From positions 62,001 through 126,000 of the forward strand of contig CAZFSM010000004.1 in assembly GCA_964521625.1 (NCBI GenBank): a DNA stretch of 64,000 bases, given 5' to 3'. Below the pieces are notes generated by a model. That model had not been told where the DNA came from. It worked only from the letters and a program-made list of their open reading frames with translations, and ran no database searches. Position numbers and translations under genes: made by a program. Source of the stretch: UBA1444 sp964521625. GTDB taxonomy: Bacteria > Bacillota > Negativicutes > UBA1444. Below are positions 32,217-39,740 of the stretch, piece by piece. The number at the start of each line of letters is the position of its first letter. Position 1 is the stretch's first letter.

Positions 32217-34091
32217 TTATTTCTCTTCGTATTCGGCATCCATTACATCATCGGATTTTTTCTGGCCGGCCTGTTTCTCGACCGTCGGGCCCTGCGCCTC
32301 CGGTTTGCATTGGCAAGCCTGACCATAGGCCTGTTCAAGTTCCTCCTTGACAGTGCGCAACGTCGCAATATCGGCATTGTCATCGAGAGCCTTGCGGGCT
32401 TTCTCCATTGCCGTTTCCAGCAAGCCTTTCACATGAGCCGGCAACGTGGCCGCCTGCTCGGACAGCAGCCGCTTCGATTGATAGGCGAGCGAATCAACGT
32501 CATTGCGTACTTCAACCTGCTGCCGTCTTTGTTTGTCGTCTTCCGCATGCTGTTTGGCCGCATTGACCATTTGCTCCACATCCTGCTTGGGCAGGTTGCT
32601 GGAGTTGGAAATCGTGATTGTCTGTTCCTTGCCGGTCGCCTTATCTTTGGCGCTTACGGTCAGAATGCCGTTGGCGTCGATATCAAAGGTAACTTCGATC
32701 TGCGGCAGTCCACGCGGCGCCGGTGCAATGCCCGACAGTTTAACCCGGCCGAGTGTTCGGTTGTCAGCCGCCATTTCCCGCTCGCCCTGCAGCACATGCA
32801 CATCCACTTCCGGCTGATTGTCGTCAGCCGTGCTGAACACTTGGCTGCGCCGGGCCGGGATGGTGGTATTGCGCTCGATGATCTTGGTCATTACGCCGCC
32901 CATGGTTTCCACACCCAACGACAACGGAGTCACATCAAGCAGTACGACATCCTTGAGTTCGCCAGTCAGAACACCGGCCTGGATCGCTGCGCCTACGGCA
33001 ACCACTTCATCCGGGTTGACGCTTTGGTTCGGGTCTTTGCCTGTCAGAGACCGTACCATCTTCTGCACTGCCGGAATCCGGGTCGAGCCACCGACCAGGA
33101 TGACTTCGGCAATATCTTTGGCAGTCAGCTTGGCATCAGCCATAGCCTGTTCCACCGGTTTGCGGCAACGATTCACCAGTCCTGCTGTCAGGTCGTCAAA
33201 TTGCGCCCGGCCCAGTTTCGCTTCAAGATGCTGCGGCCCGGATGCATTGGCGGTAATGAACGGCAGACTGATTGTGGTTTCCATCACCGATGACAATTCC
33301 ACCTTGGCTTTTTCCGCAGCTTCCGTCAACCGCTGCAGCGCCTGCTTGTCGGCGCGCAGGTCAACCCCATGCGACTTTTTGAATTCATCAGCCAACCAGT
33401 CAACCAATACTTTGTCGAAATCATCGCCACCCAGATGGGTGTCGCCGCTGGTCGATTTTACCTCGAATACGCCATCGCCCACTTCCAGGATCGATACGTC
33501 GAAGGTTCCGCCACCGAGGTCAAACACCAGAATGGTTTCGTTTTTCTTTTTGTCCAACCCATAGGCCAGCGCCGCTGCAGTCGGTTCGTTGATAATCCGC
33601 AGCACATTGAGCCCGGCAATTTTCCCGGCATCTTTTGTCGCCTGCCGCTGCGCGTCGTTAAAATAAGCCGGTACGGTGATGACCGCGTCGGTGATTTTTT
33701 CGCCCAGATATTTGGCGGCATCATCCACCAGTTTTCGTAGTACCTGGGCCGAAATTTCCTCTGCCGCATATTCCTTGTCTTCGACCCGGAATTTGACGGT
33801 ATTGTTCGGTCCTGCCACTACTTTGTAAGGAACCAGTTTCATTTCTTCCGTCACTTCATCATAACGGCGACCGATGAACCGTTTTACCGAATAAAAGGTT
33901 TTGGTCGAATTCATCACTGATTGTCGTTTGGCCAGCTGTCCCACCAGGCGTTCATTATTATCCCGGAATGCCACCACCGACGGAGTTGTTCTGCCGCCTT
34001 CGCTGTTGGCGATTACTTCAGGCCGTTCGGCCTCCAGTACGGCAATTACCGAGTTGGTTGTTCCGAGGTCAATTCCTACTGCTCTTCCCAT
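32217..34091 (-). CDS. dnaK: Chaperone protein DnaK (Hsp70)
   Basis: A 624-residue Hsp70. The ATPase domain carries GIDLGTTNSVIAVLE, DLGGGTFDVSILE and GGSTRIPAVQKMV; the substrate domain begins after the DVTPLSLGVET linker; the C-terminus ends in a charged EYEEK-type tail. It heads a dnaK-cbpA-clpB operon with no hrcA, grpE or classical dnaJ alongside, which differs from the usual hrcA-grpE-dnaK-dnaJ order. A strong promoter lies upstream, flanked by TGAC-containing dyads instead of a CIRCE element. A second copy elsewhere in the genome is possible. Confidence 0.98.
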   Translation of the reverse strand: MGRAVGIDLGTTNSVIAVLEAERPEVIANSEGGRTTPSVVAFRDNNERLVGQLAKRQSVMNSTKTFYSVKRFIGRRYDEVTEEMKLVPYKVVAGPNNTVKFRVEDKEYAAEEISAQVLRKLVDDAAKYLGEKITDAVITVPAYFNDAQRQATKDAGKIAGLNVLRIINEPTAAALAYGLDKKKNETILVFDLGGGTFDVSILEVGDGVFEVKSTSGDTHLGGDDFDKVLVDWLADEFKKSHGVDLRADKQALQRLTEAAEKAKVELSSVMETTISLPFITANASGPQHLEAKLGRAQFDDLTAGLVNRCRKPVEQAMADAKLTAKDIAEVILVGGSTRIPAVQKMVRSLTGKDPNQSVNPDEVVAVGAAIQAGVLTGELKDVVLLDVTPLSLGVETMGGVMTKIIERNTTIPARRSQVFSTADDNQPEVDVHVLQGEREMAADNRTLGRVKLSGIAPAPRGLPQIEVTFDIDANGILTVSAKDKATGKEQTITISNSSNLPKQDVEQMVNAAKQHAEDDKQRRQQVEVRNDVDSLAYQSKRLLSEQAATLPAHVKGLLETAMEKARKALDDNADIATLRTVKEELEQAYGQACQCKPEAQGPTVEKQAGQKKSDDVMDAEYEEK

Positions 34092-34208
34092 GATCTATCC
34101 CTCCATCTTTAACTATGTTTTAATTTTGATTGCTTTACACTGAGTCCTTTAGAGGAAGAACCGGTCCCCCTTTCAGGAGAGAGCGGTTCTGCTTTCACCT
34201 CTGACTTG

Positions 34209-34282
34209 ATTGTAGCAAACCATTTTTTGAAAGTCAATATTTTTGACTTTATGTTTTTGACATTTTTTTGGGACGTCAAAAA
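34209..34282 (-). promoter_or_regulatory. dnaK promoter with TGAC/GTCA dyads
   Basis: On the minus strand TTGACT (34237-34232), a 17-bp spacer and TACAAT (34214-34209) form a near-consensus promoter. The -35 box is inside the dyad AAGTCAA-N5-TTGACTT (34231-34249). Further upstream is TTTTTGAC-N13-GTCAAAAA (34254-34261 with 34275-34282). No CIRCE (TTAGCACTC-N9-GAGTGCTAA) is present. The boxes recall CtsR half-sites (GTCAAA) but not the canonical 3-nt heptad spacing. Confidence 0.7.
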
Positions 34283-34295
34283 TCGGCTTGGGAAA

Positions 34296-34324
34296 CAAAA
34301 AAATACCCCGCGCAAGCAGGGTAT
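34296..34324 (-). terminator. Terminator after the cytochrome b gene
   Basis: On the minus strand a 9-bp stem (ATACCCTGC at 34324-34316 with GCGGGGTAT at 34311-34303, one G-U) with a TTGC loop is followed by a run of seven T. It lies 54 bp past the cytochrome stop and insulates the dnaK promoter. Confidence 0.88.
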
Positions 34325-34378
34325 CTTCGAGCAGTCAGCCAACCAATCGGCGGTCGTCAAAAACAGTGGAAGTAATGT

Positions 34379-35053
34379 TTAGCGGGCCTGCCGCTTCAGT
34401 TTTTCGTACCAGATGCTGTGACGGTGCTTCACATAGTCCAGGTCGACTTTGCCGTGGAACATCGAGCCCAGCAATTTCAGATTCGCTGGCACGATGAATG
34501 CGCCGAGATGAGCAAATATGCCGAATACGATAAGGACCGCGCCGAGATTATGCAGCTGTGTCGACCAAAAAACCAGCCCTTCCGGCAGAACGATCCCCAT
34601 GCTTTTAATCGTCTTCACGATGCCGGTCAGAATTAATACCGCCACCGTGCCGGCCATAAATACATATGCCAGGCGCTGCTCCGCCAGGTATTTGTCGGAA
34701 GGTGGCTCCTGACCGCCGGTGATAATTGCCTTCATGATTTTCACCGATTCGCCGAGGTCGCCTTTGCGCGGCACAAGTCCATTATCGCGGCGAATTCCAT
34801 GATACACCACATGCCAGACACTAGCGAACACCAGCACGACTGCAGCAATGTAGTGCATCTTCAGCGTAATAAAGTAGTCGGCAGTCCAGGTAAATCCCGG
34901 TAGGTCCGTTATCATATAACGCTTATAAATCGGCATCTGGCCAAATCCGCTGAATACCAGTATAAAGCAGGATAGCGCAATCAGCCAGTGAATGATGCGG
35001 ACTGTATGATCGTGCCTGAGGACCTTGCCTTCGCTTTCCAGCAACTTTTCCAT
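34379..35053 (-). CDS. Cytochrome b subunit, formate-dehydrogenase/hydrogenase type
   Basis: A 224-residue integral membrane protein with four helices. It belongs to the cytochrome b561-like family that anchors periplasmic formate dehydrogenases (FdnI) and Ni-Fe hydrogenases. Heme-ligand histidines are seen in HDHTVRIIHWLIA, MHYIAAVVLVFASVWHVVYHG and the later QLHNLGAVLIVFGIFAHLG. It passes electrons to or from the quinone pool. Its start overlaps the stop of the FeS-protein gene. The catalytic subunit is not in the window. Confidence 0.87.
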   Translation of the reverse strand: MEKLLESEGKVLRHDHTVRIIHWLIALSCFILVFSGFGQMPIYKRYMITDLPGFTWTADYFITLKMHYIAAVVLVFASVWHVVYHGIRRDNGLVPRKGDLGESVKIMKAIITGGQEPPSDKYLAEQRLAYVFMAGTVAVLILTGIVKTIKSMGIVLPEGLVFWSTQLHNLGAVLIVFGIFAHLGAFIVPANLKLLGSMFHGKVDLDYVKHRHSIWYEKLKRQAR

Positions 35054-36066
35054 CAGGAATCGCCCCCTTTGCCTGCGTCATCCGCCTGGTCTTTTTCGCC
35101 AGCCATCGATTTGTAGGCAGCCCGGCCGGCGGCAAAGACTGCCGCTACCGGCGCCAGTAAAACTCCCGCCGCCCAGCCGTCTAGTTGATCCACCTTGTTT
35201 TCGACTTTCAGCGGCATCCCCGCACGTCCCGGTTTCCCATCGACTATTTTTTGTTCTTTTAGCGCCCGGTCAATCGCCGCGAAGGATACCGGCGACACAT
35301 AATAGGTCGAGGTCCCGCCATTCTCTGCCGCCCCGTAGACATAGCCGCCAATTTCCTTGCTGCGAGCTTCCGCCAGCTGCTTCATCGCCGTGCGGTCGCC
35401 GAACGACATGGCGCCCTGCGGACAGGCGGTAACGCAAGCCGGGTTCTTTCCCTGTTGCACCAGGTCGTGACACATGTCGCATTTATACATCACGCCGCCG
35501 CCACCCAGTTTCGGCGCCAACTTTAGATATAATCCAACCCCAGCCTGACGCATGGGAACCCCCCAGGGACAGACGTCCCGACATTTCGCTCCGCCGAAAC
35601 AGCCGTCGGGGTCGATCACCACCGAACCGTCACCATTTTTGGCGATGACGCCAAACGGACAAAGATAGGCGCAAGTCGGCTCGTCGCAATGCATACAGCG
35701 GCGCGGCGCATAGACCGTCTTGCCGTCAACCGTCACTTTTTGCACATACAGCCAGTTATAAGGGGTCAGGCGGTCACGCAAGCCTTTTTTGTCCGACCAG
35801 TCTTCAAACCCTTTGCGCGGCCAATAATCCATGATCGGCTTGACCGGTTCCGGGAAACGGGCCCGGTTTTTTGTCTGACAAGCCTCAACGCAAAGCGGGG
35901 TCTTGTGTTTGGCGCAACCGTCGCAACGCGTCAAATCAATCAACGTTGCCATTGGCTGACCGGCTGCTGCACCGGCTGACGCAGCCCCCTTCACCATAAC
36001 AACAGCCCCGGCCGCACCGGCTGCCGCAGTGCGTCGGAAAAATGTCCGTCGGGAAATTTTGTCCAC
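35053..36066 (-). CDS. Tat-exported four-cluster ferredoxin-like electron-transfer subunit
   Basis: A 337-residue FdnH/HybA-like protein. The Tat signal RRTFFRR followed by an Ala/Gly-rich core (residues 6-35) predicts folded export. Cysteine motifs for four [4Fe-4S] clusters follow: CDGCAKHKTPLCVEAC, CMHCDEPTCAYLCP, CFGGAKCRDVCP and CDMCHDLVQQGKNPACVTACP. A hydrophobic segment near the C-terminus (about 295-315) can anchor it. The start is GTG 36066 with AAGGAGG 9 bases upstream. With the cytochrome b gene it forms the electron-transfer half of a periplasmic oxidoreductase lacking its catalytic gene here. Confidence 0.9.
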   Translation of the reverse strand: MDKISRRTFFRRTAAAGAAGAVVMVKGAASAGAAAGQPMATLIDLTRCDGCAKHKTPLCVEACQTKNRARFPEPVKPIMDYWPRKGFEDWSDKKGLRDRLTPYNWLYVQKVTVDGKTVYAPRRCMHCDEPTCAYLCPFGVIAKNGDGSVVIDPDGCFGGAKCRDVCPWGVPMRQAGVGLYLKLAPKLGGGGVMYKCDMCHDLVQQGKNPACVTACPQGAMSFGDRTAMKQLAEARSKEIGGYVYGAAENGGTSTYYVSPVSFAAIDRALKEQKIVDGKPGRAGMPLKVENKVDQLDGWAAGVLLAPVAAVFAAGRAAYKSMAGEKDQADDAGKGGDS

Positions 36067-36127
36067 GCAGCTCGACCTCCTTCGGAATCTTTTTTCTACC
36101 CCCCCCTACCCGGGGAGGGATGATATA

Positions 36128-36156
36128 ATTATATGATAGTCTTCAGGGTTTGTCTA
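36128..36156 (-). promoter_or_regulatory. Promoter of the FeS/cytochrome b operon
   Basis: On the minus strand TAGACA (36156-36151), 17 bp and TATAAT (36133-36128) give a near-perfect housekeeping promoter. The 5' leader contains a G/C-rich stretch (CCCTCCCCGGGTAGGGG) able to form a hairpin before the GTG start. Confidence 0.7.
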
Positions 36157-36203
36157 GAAGAATCGTCGAGCATATCCCCTGTCTTTACCGCTTCTTGCAC
36201 CTG

Positions 36204-36236
36204 TAAAAAAACGACGACGCCGATCAACCGGCGTCG
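36204..36236 (-). terminator. Terminator after glmS
   Basis: On the minus strand CGACGCCG (36236-36229) pairs with CGGCGTCG (36222-36215) around a 6-nt loop; TCGTTTTTTT follows. It lies 15 bp past the glmS stop. Confidence 0.9.
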
Positions 36237-36251
36237 CCTGCTCAATTTACC

Positions 36252-38081
36252 TTATTCGACTGTTACGCTTTTTGCCAGATTACGCGGCTTGTCCACATCA
36301 CAGCCCCGCGTCACTGCTGCATAGTATGCCAGCAGCTGCAGTGGAATCACGGCGAGAATCGGCGCCAGATACTTATCAGTAGCCGGAATAAAGATGGTGT
36401 GGTCGACATACTTTTCTATCTGGTCGTCGCCTTCCATCGCCAGGCCGATTACCACGGCGTCCCTCGCTTTCACTTCCTTGATGTTGCTGAGCGTCTTTTC
36501 GTAAACATCCCGCTGGGTAGCCAGCGCAATGACCGGCACGCCTTCGATGATCAGCGCCAGGGTACCATGCTTGAGTTCACCGGCCGCATACGCTTCGGCA
36601 TGGATATAGGAAATCTCTTTCAGCTTTAGCGCGCCTTCCATGGCGACCGCATAATCGATTGAGCGGCCGATGAAAAACACGTCATCATTGAACCCATACT
36701 GCTCGGCGAAAGTCTTGACTGTCTGCCCGTTGGACAGGAATGCCTGGGCTTTTTGCGGCAACTCGCGCAGTTCGTGCACGATCGACTGGAGCCGGTCGGC
36801 TCGCAGACTTTCCCGCAGTTCAGCCAGATACAGCGCAAGCATCAACATAACCAACAGTTGGGTCGTGTAGGCTTTGGTCGACGCCACGGCAATTTCCGGT
36901 CCCGCCCAGGTATAAATCACCTGATCGGCTTCGCGGGAGATCGAAGATCCGACGACATTGGTCACCGCAAGAGTCCGGGCGCCGAGACGCTTTGCTTCCT
37001 TCATTGCCGCCAGTGAATCACTTGTTTCGCCTGACTGGCTGATCACAATGACCAGCGTGCTGGAGTCCACCAACGGATTGCGATAACGGAATTCGGAAGC
37101 AATGTCCACTTCCACCGGAATCCGCGCCAGTTGCTCAATATAGTACTTGGCGACCAAACCGGCATGATAGGCTGTACCGCAGGCCGTTATCATAATTTTT
37201 TTGACTGCGGCGACATCTTCGCGGGTCCATTTCAATTCGTCGAAGGTAATCCGGTTATTGTCTTTGGCCACCCGGGCCGTCATCGTATCGCGAAACGCTT
37301 TGGGCTGTTCGATGATCTCCTTGATCATAAAGTGGTCGTGGCCGCCTTTTTCAGCAGCCTCGGCATCCCAGTTGACTTCGAACACTTTTTTCGAAACCGG
37401 GACTCCCTGTCGGTTTGTCACCCAAACCGAATCTTTGGTCACGACGGCCATTTCTCCGTCGCTGAGAATGAACGTGCGCCGGGTCCGGTTGATGATGGCG
37501 GGAATGTCGGAAGCGATAAAGTTCTCGCCATCACCCAGGCCAATGACCAACGGATTGTCCTGTTTGGTGCAGACAATCTTGTCCGGGTCTTGCCGCGACA
37601 TAAATACCAATGAGTAGGAACCCTGGATCTCGGCCAGCACTTTTGTTACTGCTGCGACAAAATCGCCCTGATAATACTCCTCGACCAAATGGGCCACTAC
37701 TTCAGTATCGGTTTCCGACAGGAACACATGCCCTTTGGCAAGCAACCGTTCTTTAATATGCAGGTAGTTTTCGATAATCCCGTTGTGAACAACAACAAAA
37801 TCGCCATGACAATCGGTATGCGGATGGGAATTGGTGTCTGACGGACGGCCATGGGTAGCCCAACGGGTATGGCCGATGCCAATGTGTCCCTGCGGCAGGT
37901 TCCCCTCGATTTTTTTCTCCAGACTGCTCAGTCTGCCGACGCATTTGTCGACGATAATGTCTTTGCCGTTGTACACGGCGATCCCAGCCGAATCATAACC
38001 ACGATACTCCAGTTTGCGCATCCCTTCCAGTAAAAAGGGTGCAGCCTGCTTAGGACCTACATAGCCCACAATGCCACACAT
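36252..38081 (-). CDS. glmS: Glutamine--fructose-6-phosphate aminotransferase (isomerizing)
   Basis: A 609-residue enzyme making glucosamine-6-phosphate from fructose-6-phosphate and glutamine. Cys2 (MCGIVGYVG) is the glutaminase nucleophile, with GHTRWATHGRPSDTNSHPH and NGIIEN in the first domain. Two SIS domains follow (TACGTAYHAGLVAKYYIEQLA-like, SQSGETSDSLAA, and the C-terminal KPRNLAKSVTVE end). The gene is preceded by a GlcN6P-activated ribozyme, so its mRNA is destroyed when product accumulates. It ends the cdaA-ybbR-FAD-glmM-glmS block, with its own promoter. Confidence 0.98.
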   Translation of the reverse strand: MCGIVGYVGPKQAAPFLLEGMRKLEYRGYDSAGIAVYNGKDIIVDKCVGRLSSLEKKIEGNLPQGHIGIGHTRWATHGRPSDTNSHPHTDCHGDFVVVHNGIIENYLHIKERLLAKGHVFLSETDTEVVAHLVEEYYQGDFVAAVTKVLAEIQGSYSLVFMSRQDPDKIVCTKQDNPLVIGLGDGENFIASDIPAIINRTRRTFILSDGEMAVVTKDSVWVTNRQGVPVSKKVFEVNWDAEAAEKGGHDHFMIKEIIEQPKAFRDTMTARVAKDNNRITFDELKWTREDVAAVKKIMITACGTAYHAGLVAKYYIEQLARIPVEVDIASEFRYRNPLVDSSTLVIVISQSGETSDSLAAMKEAKRLGARTLAVTNVVGSSISREADQVIYTWAGPEIAVASTKAYTTQLLVMLMLALYLAELRESLRADRLQSIVHELRELPQKAQAFLSNGQTVKTFAEQYGFNDDVFFIGRSIDYAVAMEGALKLKEISYIHAEAYAAGELKHGTLALIIEGVPVIALATQRDVYEKTLSNIKEVKARDAVVIGLAMEGDDQIEKYVDHTIFIPATDKYLAPILAVIPLQLLAYYAAVTRGCDVDKPRNLAKSVTVE

Positions 38082-38111
38082 CTTTGTTATTCCTCCAATA
38101 TATTCAATATA

Positions 38112-38262
38112 AATTTGTTAATTTCTGCTGCAACTATTTTGTCCCACCGGTCACCCCGTGGTTTTGTCAGTTGCTGCGACCGCAGAAAGCCGAGAGGCAT
38201 CCGCTGAAAATTCGACACTCCTCTTCCTCGTCCACTTGCCAACCGGCAAGTGCCAGCGCTAT
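38112..38262 (-). ncRNA. glmS ribozyme
   Basis: The glmS leader on the minus strand shows the ribozyme's conserved pieces in order: the cleavage site ATA-GCGC (between 38260 and 38259), the stem CACTTGCC/GGCAAGTG, GGACGAGGAAGAGGAG, TCGAATTTTCAGCGGATGCC, CTCTCGG, then the CGCAGCAACTGAC and ACCACGGGG...CGGTGGG segments of the 3' pseudoknot and P4-like stem. GlcN6P acts as cofactor for self-cleavage, exposing a 5'-OH that is degraded, thereby repressing glmS. The 5' boundary is firm; the 3' boundary is approximate. Confidence 0.93.
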
Positions 38263-38312
38263 ATGAGTCCGGTCATCCCCACCCGGTATCTGTTTCACCT
38301 CCGATTATGGTC

Positions 38313-38359
38313 GATTAAGATAAGCCGAAACATATTTGCAACCATTGTATATGATACAA
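38313..38359 (-). promoter_or_regulatory. glmS promoter with upstream palindrome
   Basis: On the minus strand TTGCAA (38341-38336), 17 bp and TTAATC (38318-38313) form a candidate promoter that would start transcription about 45 bases before the ribozyme cleavage site. Just upstream lies the perfect palindrome TTGTAT-N3-ATACAA (38345-38359), a possible operator. Confidence 0.5.
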
Positions 38360-38368
38360 CCGGTTGGG

Positions 38369-39709
38369 TCAATTGAGCTCGTCGCGAATAGCCTGCGCCA
38401 CTTGTTCGGCTAGCTGCTCCAGCTCGGACAGGACCGGACCTTCCGCCATCACCCTGATCAGTGGTTCGGTGCCGGAAGCCCGGACTAATATCCGTCCTAA
38501 CTCGCCCAATTGCTGTTCGGCCGCTTGCACGGCAGCAGCAATTTTCGCGTTCTGTTCCCAACCCGCCTTGCTACGAACCCGCACATTGACCAGCACTTGC
38601 GGAAAGCGAGTCATCAGTTCGCCCAGACGGGACAGCGGTACTTCGCTGCGTTTCAGGGCTGTCAATAATTGCAACGCCGTCATCAGTCCGTCACCAGTCG
38701 TGCTATATTCACCAAAAATAATATGCCCCGATTGTTCGCCGCCCAACGACAAACCATTTTTTTGCATCGCTTCCAGCACATAGCGGTCACCCACAGAAGT
38801 GACCATGACATTGCCGCCGGCTTTTTTGATCGCCTGATGCAGACCAATGTTACTCATGACGGTGGTCGCCAGCGTCGCCTGCTTTAATGCCTTGCGTTGC
38901 AAGAGTTCATTGGCCAAGATCACCATGATCTGGTCTCCGTCGATCAATTGACCATTCTCATCCACCGCCAGGCAACGATCCGCATCCCCATCAAAGGCCA
39001 GGCCTATATCCGCCTTTTGGGCAAGCACAGCTGCCTGCAGACCTTCCATGTGCGTCGAGCCGCACTGGTCATTGATGTTAAACCCATCGGGAGTAGCATT
39101 CAACACGCACAGTTCCAGTCCCAAACGGGGCAGAACGGATTGTGCCGCAGCATAAGCGGCGCCATTGGCGCAATCAATAACAACTTTCAACCCTTGCAGA
39201 TCCGCCTTGACGCTATTGCAGAGAAAATCTTCATACTCCTTGATCCGGTCCGGCTGTACGATAATACTGCCCACAGCTTTGCCTGTTGGGCGAGGCAACG
39301 TTTCCATCCCTCTGGCAACCAGTTCTTCCAGTTCATCTTCCACTGCATCCGGCAGTTTATAACCATTGCCGCTGAAAAACTTGATTCCGTTGTCAGCGAA
39401 TGGATTGTGCGAGGCGGAAATCACCACGCCGGCCGCTGCGCCGGAAGTGCTGGTCAACCAGGCAACTCCAGGGGTTGGGATAACACCCAGCAGGACCGCG
39501 TGGCCTCCCGCCGAACAGATTCCGGCCGCCAGAGCCGCTTCCAACATCTGTCCGGAAACTCGCGTATCCCGGCCTATCATAAAGCGCGGGTTTGCATGCT
39601 CGCGACCAAAATAATAAGCTGCCGCCCAACCCAGCCGAAAGGCCAGTTCCGGCGTAAGCTCCGTATTCGCTATGCCGCGGACTCCGTCCGTACCAAACAA
39701 TCTTGCCAT
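38369..39709 (-). CDS. glmM: Phosphoglucosamine mutase
   Basis: About 446 residues. It interconverts glucosamine-6-phosphate and glucosamine-1-phosphate. The active-site serine lies in VISASHNPFADNG; the metal loop is AFDGDADRC; the sugar loop is LGGEQSGHIIF, and the phosphate loop RASGTEPLIRVM. GGGGG 8 bases before the second ATG supports the start at 39709 instead of 39715. It precedes glmS by 287 bp containing the ribozyme, and follows the FAD protein by 31 bp. In Firmicutes GlmM also interacts with CdaA, encoded three genes upstream. Confidence 0.97.
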   Translation of the reverse strand: MARLFGTDGVRGIANTELTPELAFRLGWAAAYYFGREHANPRFMIGRDTRVSGQMLEAALAAGICSAGGHAVLLGVIPTPGVAWLTSTSGAAAGVVISASHNPFADNGIKFFSGNGYKLPDAVEDELEELVARGMETLPRPTGKAVGSIIVQPDRIKEYEDFLCNSVKADLQGLKVVIDCANGAAYAAAQSVLPRLGLELCVLNATPDGFNINDQCGSTHMEGLQAAVLAQKADIGLAFDGDADRCLAVDENGQLIDGDQIMVILANELLQRKALKQATLATTVMSNIGLHQAIKKAGGNVMVTSVGDRYVLEAMQKNGLSLGGEQSGHIIFGEYSTTGDGLMTALQLLTALKRSEVPLSRLGELMTRFPQVLVNVRVRSKAGWEQNAKIAAAVQAAEQQLGELGRILVRASGTEPLIRVMAEGPVLSELEQLAEQVAQAIRDELN

Positions 39710-39740
39710 GTTCATTTCCCCCTGTTATTGTTGTTTCAGT

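Noticed and set aside
34209..34282. CIRCE/HrcA operator at dnaK
   Set aside because: TTAGCACTC-N9-GAGTGCTAA or a close variant is absent; only TGAC-type dyads are present.
38084..38376. Plus-strand open frames between glmM and glmS
   Set aside because: They are antisense to the glmS ribozyme, whose RNA conservation explains the open reading.
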